The position numbers and the translations under genes are program-made. A stretch of DNA of 62,470 nt, taken from NCBI RefSeq assembly GCF_030149425.1, contig NZ_JASBRQ010000036.1, positions 1 to 62,470 of the forward strand. The letters are read 5' to 3'. The notes under the pieces were generated by a model. The model saw nothing but the letters and a program-made list of their open reading frames with translations, was not told the DNA's origin and did no database searches. This document shows, in pieces, positions 54,795 to 62,470 of this stretch (positions within the stretch are counted from its first letter, which is position 1; the number at the start of each line of letters is the position of its first letter). The DNA is from Maricaulis sp. (GTDB lineage Bacteria > Pseudomonadota > Alphaproteobacteria > Caulobacterales > Maricaulaceae).

Positions 54795-55691
54795 ATGCTG
54801 TTGCGTTTGCTCTTGTTATTGCCCGCCGTTGTGATGACGGCGGCGTGCTCGGTACAGTTCGAGCCCTATCAGCGCGGCGACACGACCGAAGAAATCGCCG
54901 CCTATATCGAGGTCCGCTTTGGTCAGAATGCACGCGAGGCTGCATTCTTCAGCGCGCTGGAGGATGCTGTCACGGACAAGGACGGCCCGGCCCTCCTGCC
55001 GCTACTCGCACCGCGCATCATCAGCGACAGTATCGACAGCGATATGGCGAGCTTTTTCGGCGAATTTCCCGACACAGCACCACAACGGTCCGATATCGTC
55101 ACCTATCGCTTCAACCGCGACCAATCGGGCAATGGCCCGGATCAGCTCTCGGTGACGGCAGAATTCGTCTATATCTATGCCGACACCAACCCGGTTTTCA
55201 TGACCGTGAGCGGCGAAGCCGCCGGCTCCGATCCGATCCGGGTGATCAATCTTCGCGCCCAGCCCCTCGACCCGCGCAATTGGGCCGCGCCGGCCGAGCT
55301 CGGCCCGATCCGCCAGGCCGTGCGCGCCATTGCCTATGCCACACCGGTCATTCTGATTCTGGCCTTTGCCCTCTGGCTCGCCATGCCGCGGCTCAAACAC
55401 CGTTATCTCTGGCTGATCGCCATTTTCGCGACGACGCCGACCTTCACCTTCAACTGGGCCAGCCAGTCGATCAATGCGCTCGCCCCGACGCTGGAGCGGA
55501 GCGATGAAGGTGTCTGGCGTATCGAGCTGGTCGAATGGATCATTACCGGGGTGCAGCTCTCCCGCGTCGGCGATTATCACCCCTGGATCATCACCATCGG
55601 CCTGCCGCTGGGCGCGAGCTGGTTCCTCTTCCGGGCCATTGCCGGACGCCTGGAGAAGAAACCGGTATCGGGCCGCCCGGCTGACGCCTGA
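54795..55691 (+). CDS. membrane lipoprotein-like hypothetical protein
   Basis: A 298-aa protein that starts with MLLRLLLLLPAVVMTAACSV, a lipoprotein-like signal with Cys at about 18. A periplasmic region (about 20-185) is followed by three hydrophobic segments (IAYATPVILILAFALWLAMP; YLWLIAIFATTPTFTFNWAS; HPWIITIGLPLGASWFLF). No family is recognised. AGGGGGT lies upstream of ATG 54795. It ends five bases before the convergent GGDEF/EAL gene stop. Confidence 0.68.
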   Translation: MLLRLLLLLPAVVMTAACSVQFEPYQRGDTTEEIAAYIEVRFGQNAREAAFFSALEDAVTDKDGPALLPLLAPRIISDSIDSDMASFFGEFPDTAPQRSDIVTYRFNRDQSGNGPDQLSVTAEFVYIYADTNPVFMTVSGEAAGSDPIRVINLRAQPLDPRNWAAPAELGPIRQAVRAIAYATPVILILAFALWLAMPRLKHRYLWLIAIFATTPTFTFNWASQSINALAPTLERSDEGVWRIELVEWIITGVQLSRVGDYHPWIITIGLPLGASWFLFRAIAGRLEKKPVSGRPADA

Positions 55692-55696
55692 GGCAG

Positions 55697-57532
55697 TCAG
55701 GCGCGGCGGATCGCCGAAGCGCCGGCCAGGATTTCAGCACGCAGATCGGGCGGCGACGCCATGAATTCGGGGATCTGCCCCCGGGTCAGCGGACGGGCCA
55801 GCAAATAGCCCTGCACGATGACCTCGCTCTGCTCGCCGAGCGCGATCAGCTCATCCATGTCCTCCACGCCCTCGACCACTACACCCATGCCGAGCTGGTG
55901 CGCCAGGTCGATGGTGGAATGGACGATGATCTGGGCCTCGGGCTGGTTCTGAATGCCGGAGATGAAGGAGCGGTCGATCTTGATCTTGTCGAAGGGGAAG
56001 GAGCGCAGATAGTTCAGCGAGGCGAAGCCGGTACCGAAATCGTCAATGGCCAGGCCAACGCCGAGATCCTTGAGGCGACGCAGCACGGTCAGGGCGCGCG
56101 CCTCGTCATCGATCAGCACGCCTTCGGTGATCTCGATCTCGAGCCGTGACGGATCCAGCCCGGCCGAGCGCAGGGCCCGCTCAACCGAAAGGACCAGATT
56201 GCCCTGCTTGAACTGCGCCGGGCTGACATTGATGGAAACCCGCTGATGAGCCGGCCAGTTGACCGCTTCACGGCAGGCCCGCTCGATCACCCATTGGCCC
56301 AGGCGCAGAATCTGACCGGTTTCCTCGGCCAGCTGCACGAATTGCGACGGCGGAACGAAGCCGCGGTGGTCATCATCCCAGCGCACCAGGGCTTCAAAGC
56401 CGACAATATCGCCGCGACCAAGATGGGCTTGCGGCTGGAAGTGTAGATCCAGCAGCTCATCCTCGATGGCCAGAGCCAGATCGGCCTCAAGCATGCGCTT
56501 TTCCTGCATTTGGCGGCCCATTTGCGGATCGAATTCGGCGACGCCATTGCGGCCCAGATGCTTGGCTCGATACAGCGCCTGATCCGCCTGGTTCATCAGC
56601 CGGTCCGGATCCTCGCCGTCGAGCGGGAACATGGTCACACCGCCCGATGCGCTGACATTGAGATGCACGGCGCCAATCGTTGCGGGCTTGGCAACATTGT
56701 CGACAACGCGTTCTGCGATGGTCGTCGCTTCCAGCCGGCTTTCGACATTAGGCAGGATGACGGCAAACTCGTCGCCGCTGAGGCGTGAGGCAATCGCCCC
56801 GGCTGGCAGGCTATCCAGCACGCGTTCGGCCACTGCCACCAGAAGTGCGTCCCCGGCCGCGTGACCGTGCACATCATTGACCTCTTTGAAGCGGTCGAGA
56901 TCGAAGAACATCAATGCGACCTGGTCATGCGTCATCCAGGCGCGCTCGAGCTCATGCTCGAGGCTCTCACGAAAACGGGCGCGGTTCGGCAGGCCGGTGA
57001 GCGGATCGTGATGCGCCATATGCATGATACGGGCGCGGGCACGCTCCTCGCTGGAGATATCGCGAAAAGCCAGAATCAGGCTGGCCGACCCCTCATAGTC
57101 CATCTCCCGGGCCTGGACCTGCACGGTGATGGTTTCGCCCGACTTCATCCGCAACTGGCAGGTTTTCTGCTCGCCACTGACCATGCTGCGCAAGGCATCG
57201 GCGGAGTCATCGTTCAGCCCGAGCTTGCACAAGGGGGTGCCGGCGAGGTCCTCGCGCGACAGGCCGACCATGTCGAGAAAACGGGCATTGGCCTCGACCA
57301 CGAGCGTGTCCCGGACCAGGACCAGCCCCTCAAAGGTCGCATTGGCCAGCGCTTCAAGCCGGGCACGTTCCGCGCGGCGGCGCTTGCGATTGGTCAATAG
57401 ACAACGGGGCACGGCCCAGGCGGCAAAATAACCGATCGCCATGCCCAGAACTGCGACTATGCCAAGAAGCCAAAGCCCCCCGCTCCCGGCATTTGAAGTC
57501 AACTCGGAAACCACGCTATGAACCCAACCCAC
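55697..57532 (-). CDS. PAS-GGDEF-EAL cyclic-di-GMP turnover protein
   Basis: A 611-aa membrane protein. One N-terminal helix (about 20-42) leads to a PAS domain (about 65-165), then a GGDEF domain (about 175-335; the active motif reads RLSGDEFAV, with the first Gly as Ser) and an EAL domain (about 345-595) with FEALVRW, INVSPAQF, AIDDFGTGFASL and VVVEGVED. Both catalytic patterns look intact, so it may both make and break c-di-GMP. Start is GTG 57532; the ribosome site is weak. Divergent from rnhB. Confidence 0.92.
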   Translation of the reverse strand: MGWVHSVVSELTSNAGSGGLWLLGIVAVLGMAIGYFAAWAVPRCLLTNRKRRRAERARLEALANATFEGLVLVRDTLVVEANARFLDMVGLSREDLAGTPLCKLGLNDDSADALRSMVSGEQKTCQLRMKSGETITVQVQAREMDYEGSASLILAFRDISSEERARARIMHMAHHDPLTGLPNRARFRESLEHELERAWMTHDQVALMFFDLDRFKEVNDVHGHAAGDALLVAVAERVLDSLPAGAIASRLSGDEFAVILPNVESRLEATTIAERVVDNVAKPATIGAVHLNVSASGGVTMFPLDGEDPDRLMNQADQALYRAKHLGRNGVAEFDPQMGRQMQEKRMLEADLALAIEDELLDLHFQPQAHLGRGDIVGFEALVRWDDDHRGFVPPSQFVQLAEETGQILRLGQWVIERACREAVNWPAHQRVSINVSPAQFKQGNLVLSVERALRSAGLDPSRLEIEITEGVLIDDEARALTVLRRLKDLGVGLAIDDFGTGFASLNYLRSFPFDKIKIDRSFISGIQNQPEAQIIVHSTIDLAHQLGMGVVVEGVEDMDELIALGEQSEVIVQGYLLARPLTRGQIPEFMASPPDLRAEILAGASAIRRA

Positions 57533-58159
57533 TCACATTTATTTTTTCCGAGCCTGGCATGAATTCTTGGATTTTCACTTAACGCGATGACCGTAAGTGG
57601 CGATTTTCTTATTTGCGGGATCGATGAAGCCGGTCGCGGGCCGCTGGCAGGCCCTGTCGTAGCGGCCGCCGTTATCCTGCCGCCGGATTGCCCCGTAGAG
57701 GGGCTTGCCGATTCCAAGAAGCTGACGGACGCGCGCCGCCGCAAGCTGGCCACGGAGCTGAAAGCGCATGCCCTGATCGGCCTGGGCATTGCGGAGCCGG
57801 AAGAGATTGACCGGCTCAACATTCTTCACGCGACCATGACCGCCATGCGCCGGGCCTGCCTCAACCTGCCAATCCTGCCGCACAAGGCCGAGATCGACGG
57901 CAATCGCATTCCTCCATCAATGCCGTGCGAAGCCGAAGCGATTGTCAAAGGCGATAGTAAGGTGGCGGCTATCTCTGCCGCTTCAATCATCGCCAAAACC
58001 GTGCGCGATGATTTGATGCAGCTCGCCGAGAAGCGCTTTCCTGGCTACGGTTTTGCCGGGCATAAGGGCTATCCGAGCCCGTCTCACAAAGAGGCATTGA
58101 TGCAGCTGGGCCCCTGCCCGATCCACCGGCGGAGCTACGCCCCGGTTCGTCAAGCAACC

Positions 58160-59367
<1,208 letters not shown>

Positions 59368-59385
59368 GACCCGACAGAGCCTTTC

Positions 59386-61461
59386 ATGAGCCAATCGCCT
59401 GATGCTTCCGGTTTGATGGACACTGTCTTCGCCGGGATGGGTGAAGCTGTTGTCATCGCAGATGCAAATCGTTGCATCACACGCCTGAATAGGGCAGCCG
59501 AGACACTATTCGGCTATAAGGAAGCCGAGCTGATCGGCCAGCAAACTCTGGCGCTCTATGCCGACCCGTCGGGCTTTGAAGACACCGGCCGACGCTATTT
59601 CAACCGCGACGGCAAAGGTGAAAGCGCCGAATACCAGATTCATTACAAACGCCGCTCCGGTGAGGTGTTCCTGGCCGAAACCCTGGGCACGCCCATTCTC
59701 GACAGCGACGGCATTGTCACCGGTTATGTCGGTATTATCCGCGATATCTCGACGGCCAACCGGGTACAGGAGACACTGTCCCAGCTCTACGCCATCACAA
59801 CCGACCAGCAATTATCCGCGGCCGAGAAAATCGAGCACATCCTGGCGCTCGGGGTTCAGTATCTTCGACTGCCGGTCGGCATCGTCGCCCACATCCAGAA
59901 TGACAGCTATATCGTCGAACACGTGGTCACGCCCGACGGCTCGCTGGAGCCCGGCGCGAGTTTCGATCTGGGCGAAACCTACTGCCTGCACGTAGTCAAT
60001 GCCGATGGACCGGTGGCCTACAATCATACCGGCGATAGCGAGATCAAGGACCATCCCTGCTATCAGAAATTCCAGCTGGAAGCCTATATCGGCGTCCCGC
60101 TGATCGTTGACCAGGTTCGCTATGGCACGCTGAATTTCTCCAGCGCGGAGATCCGGCCCGACGCCTTTACCGAAGACGAGATCCAGTTCGTGCAGCTGTT
60201 CGCGCAATGGATCGCGCAACAGATTGCACAGGAAACGCGTCTGGAGGCTTTGAACGAAGCCAAGAGCATGGCCGACAGCCTGCGCCACGAGGCCGAAGAC
60301 GCCAACCTGTCCAAATCCCGCTTTCTGGCCAATATGAGCCATGAATTGCGCACGCCGCTGAACGGCATTGTTGGCCTGTCGCAAGCGCTGGAAGACAGCC
60401 TGCCCGACGGTGTGGCTCTGGAACATGCCCGCATGATCCATGAAAGCGCCGACACGCTGACGGAAATCCTCAACGACATCCTTGACATGTCCAAGATCGA
60501 AGCCGGCAAGCTGGAGCTCTCACCGTCCGAGGTGGACCTGCCGCAATTGCTGCGCGATGTGCACGCCCTGTTTCAGGCCAATGCGGAGGGCAAGGGCCTC
60601 GCCTTCGCATTGGACATTGCTCCGGACGTGCCGCGTTTCGTTCGCATAGATCCGCTGCGCGTTCGCCAATGCCTGTCGAACCTGATCTCCAACGCCATCA
60701 AATTCACCGATAAGGGCCAGGTTGCGATCGCGGTGAACACATTTGATGGCAATGACATGCACCGCGTGACCATTGCCGTTTCCGACACCGGCATCGGCAT
60801 CCCGCAGACCAAGCTGGAGACCCTGTTCGACCCCTTCACCCAGGCGGAGAGCGACACGTCGGCCAAGTTTGGCGGTACCGGGCTGGGCCTCGCGATCACA
60901 CGGTCCCTCGCTCGCATCATGGGCGGCGACATCTCTGTCAGCTCGACATATGGCGAGGGCTCGCGCTTTACCCTCGATGTTATGGCCGACAGCGCTGAAG
61001 GCGCGGACCAGCAGGAAGTGGAGAAGACCGCGTCGGAACTGGCCCAGTCGAGCAAATACGCCGAGCTCAAAGGCATCCGGATCCTGCTGGTCGAGGACAA
61101 TTTCATCAATCGCCAGGTGGCGCGGGCCTTTCTGGGACCGCTGACGACGTCAATCACCGAGGCCGAAAACGGTCAGCGGGCTATCGAAGCCATTGAAGAA
61201 ACGGACTTCGATCTCGTGCTGATGGATGTGCGCATGCCGGTGATGGACGGGTTTGAGGCCACCAAGCGCATTCGCGGCCGCGATGATGGCCGTGCCAGTC
61301 TGCCGATCGTTGCGCTGACCGCCAATGCCGCCAAGGAAGATGCCCAGGCCTGCCTGCGCGTCGGCATGGATGCCTTCGCCGCCAAACCGTTATCGCCAAC
61401 GCGCCTGTATGAAGCGATCCGCCAGTCGATCGCACTCGGGCGCAGCCGGCAGGCATTGTAG
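59386..61461 (+). CDS. soluble hybrid histidine kinase (PAS-GAF-HisKA-HATPase-REC)
   Basis: A 691-aa sensor kinase without membrane helices. PAS (about 10-125), GAF (about 140-295; YCLHVVNADGPVAYNHTGDS), HisKA with His319 in ANMSHELRTPLNG, HATPase_c (about 425-540; VSDTGIGIPQTKLETLF, GGTGLGLAITRSL) and a C-terminal receiver with Asp614 (LVLMDVRMPVMDG) and AAKPLSP. An internal phosphotransfer within the protein is expected; the partner Hpt or output regulator is not visible. It follows ccrM by 18 bases and may be cotranscribed. Confidence 0.93.
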   Translation: MSQSPDASGLMDTVFAGMGEAVVIADANRCITRLNRAAETLFGYKEAELIGQQTLALYADPSGFEDTGRRYFNRDGKGESAEYQIHYKRRSGEVFLAETLGTPILDSDGIVTGYVGIIRDISTANRVQETLSQLYAITTDQQLSAAEKIEHILALGVQYLRLPVGIVAHIQNDSYIVEHVVTPDGSLEPGASFDLGETYCLHVVNADGPVAYNHTGDSEIKDHPCYQKFQLEAYIGVPLIVDQVRYGTLNFSSAEIRPDAFTEDEIQFVQLFAQWIAQQIAQETRLEALNEAKSMADSLRHEAEDANLSKSRFLANMSHELRTPLNGIVGLSQALEDSLPDGVALEHARMIHESADTLTEILNDILDMSKIEAGKLELSPSEVDLPQLLRDVHALFQANAEGKGLAFALDIAPDVPRFVRIDPLRVRQCLSNLISNAIKFTDKGQVAIAVNTFDGNDMHRVTIAVSDTGIGIPQTKLETLFDPFTQAESDTSAKFGGTGLGLAITRSLARIMGGDISVSSTYGEGSRFTLDVMADSAEGADQQEVEKTASELAQSSKYAELKGIRILLVEDNFINRQVARAFLGPLTTSITEAENGQRAIEAIEETDFDLVLMDVRMPVMDGFEATKRIRGRDDGRASLPIVALTANAAKEDAQACLRVGMDAFAAKPLSPTRLYEAIRQSIALGRSRQAL

Positions 61462-61467
61462 ACGGAC

Positions 61468-62470
61468 CTAGCTGTCCCGTCCGGCCTTGGCCACCTTGCG
61501 CATGACACTGGGCAGGGCATGGTCGCCAAGCCGGTCTCGCTCGGCCCAAACACCTTCCTCCGGCTCCCAGTCCGGCCGTGCATCTGCTTCGCGCACCTCA
61601 AGGCGCAATTCGAAATGGGTGAAGATGTGGCGCACTTCGCCGCGCGTCTGCCAGTCCGCCATGAAGGGGGGCTGGGCGGCCGGCGCTGGCGTTTCGCTCC
61701 ACTCGGTCGAGGGGATTTCCATCATACCGCCGAGCAAACCCTGATCCGGCCGTTGGCGCAGCCAGATGCGGTTTTCGCGCCGGACCAGCCAGGCCGTGCC
61801 GCGACGGACCGGTTTGGGCTTTTTCTTTTCCTTGCGCGGATAGCTGAGCACATCGCCCGCGGCGCGGCCCTGACACGCCTCGCTCCAGGGGCAAAGCAAA
61901 CAATTGGGAGATTTGGGCATGCACACCGTGGCGCCCAGATCCATGATCGCCTGGGCATAATCGCCGGACCTTTGCGGATCCGCGATGGTCGCGGCAATCT
62001 GCTTGATCTCCCGCTTGGCCTTGGGCAGCGGCGTCTCGATGCGCCACATTCGCGTCATGACGCGCTCGACATTGCCGTCGACGACGCTGGCGGGCTGGTT
62101 GAACGCGACCGCTCTTATCGCATTGGCGGTGTATTCGCCGATCCCGGGCAGGTCGAGCAGCGCCTTGAGATCAGACGGGAACTCGCCACCATGGCGCTCC
62201 ATCACCGCCTGGGCACAGGCATGCAGATTGCGCGCCCGGGCGTAATAGCCCAGCCCGGCCCATTCGCGCATGACGTCCTCCCGGGGGGCGCCGGCGAGAT
62301 CATTGACCGTGGGCCATAATTCGAGGAAGCGCAGCCAGTAGGGCGTGGCATGCGGCACGGTGGTCTGTTGCAGCATGATCTCCGACAGCCAGATCGCATA
62401 AGGATTGGCGATCGCACCGGCAGCGCGGTCCTTAGGACGTATGCGCCACGGCAAGGCCCGGCCGGACCGG
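61468..62470 (-). CDS. mutY: A/G-specific adenine glycosylase, N-terminus beyond the window
   Basis: DNA repair glycosylase that removes adenine opposite 8-oxoguanine. Visible: ALPWR at the right edge, LSEIMLQQTTVPHATPYW, the helix-hairpin-helix LLDLPGIGEYTANAIRAVAF, VVDGNVERVMTRM, and the iron-sulfur ligands in CMPKSPNCLLCPWSEAC. The C-terminal NUDIX-like domain (from about 225) reads the opposite base. The frame continues upstream to 62470 as RSGRALPWR, so the start codon lies outside the window; the TTG at 62454 is an internal Leu codon. Convergent with the kinase gene, six bases apart. Confidence 0.93.
   Translation of the reverse strand, partial: RSGRALPWRIRPKDRAAGAIANPYAIWLSEIMLQQTTVPHATPYWLRFLELWPTVNDLAGAPREDVMREWAGLGYYARARNLHACAQAVMERHGGEFPSDLKALLDLPGIGEYTANAIRAVAFNQPASVVDGNVERVMTRMWRIETPLPKAKREIKQIAATIADPQRSGDYAQAIMDLGATVCMPKSPNCLLCPWSEACQGRAAGDVLSYPRKEKKKPKPVRRGTAWLVRRENRIWLRQRPDQGLLGGMMEIPSTEWSETPAPAAQPPFMADWQTRGEVRHIFTHFELRLEVREADARPDWEPEEGVWAERDRLGDHALPSVMRKVAKAGRDS

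Noticed and set aside
62452..62454. TTG as the mutY start codon
   Set aside because: The frame continues as RSGRALPWR to the window edge and MutY proteins have further residues before this block, so it is an internal Leu codon.

Overview
The window is about 62 kb of GC-rich (roughly 62-66% by eye), densely coding DNA with almost no RNA genes. A CcrM-type adenine methyltransferase next to rnhB, a CtrA-like box and GANTC sites in the ccrM leader, a marine-type sortase with its VIT/vWA target, many stand-alone receiver domains and strongly alphaproteobacterial proteins (DUF3775, TrmN6, IspE, GlyQ/GlyS, PpdK, ETF-QO) point to a dimorphic marine alphaproteobacterium of the Caulobacterales/Maricaulales type, for example a Maricaulis relative. 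The genus is inference. No rRNA, tRNA, CRISPR array, transposase or prophage was found.

Left part (1-17 kb): an aldo/keto reductase behind a double operator-like palindrome, a LysR regulator, a soluble CZB chemoreceptor, a probable C-rich-loop small RNA beside dps, aspartate aminotransferase, a PadR/HAAS/serine-hydrolase operon, an AhpD-like protein, the sortase locus (target, sortase, TonB-like third gene), threonine aldolase and three single-domain response regulators around a DUF3775 gene.

Middle (17-36 kb): uvrB, then a markedly AT-rich island (19.6-23.2 kb) with two overlapping genes of unknown function (a 331-aa protein and an 824-aa four-helix membrane protein), followed by a nuclease-like gene bracketed by a 17-bp direct repeat and an HTH gene. 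This is the best candidate here for an undescribed (perhaps defence) module. After it come two dispersed palindromic elements, several secreted or lipoprotein hypotheticals, a serine hydrolase, an orphan ParA with a ribbon-helix-helix partner, a Lon-N protein, two tandem paralogous XRE regulators, a pseudo-receiver/HATPase protein and a SleB-like hydrolase.

Right part (36-62 kb): mostly housekeeping. ppdK, glyS, a GFA-family gene and glyQ lie on the minus strand, with a third copy of the palindromic element inserted between glyQ and gfa. Then come trmN6, a DUF2007 gene, a long-chain prenyl diphosphate synthase, a GT4 phosphoglycosyl transferase, ispE, a TPR lipoprotein, ETF-QO, a family-4-like uracil-DNA glycosylase, an S41 protease with a MarR regulator, a PA0069-type radical SAM protein, a GGDEF/EAL protein, rnhB, ccrM, a hybrid histidine kinase and the beginning-truncated mutY. 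Five convergent gene pairs share the same four bases, CTAG, as overlapping stop codons.
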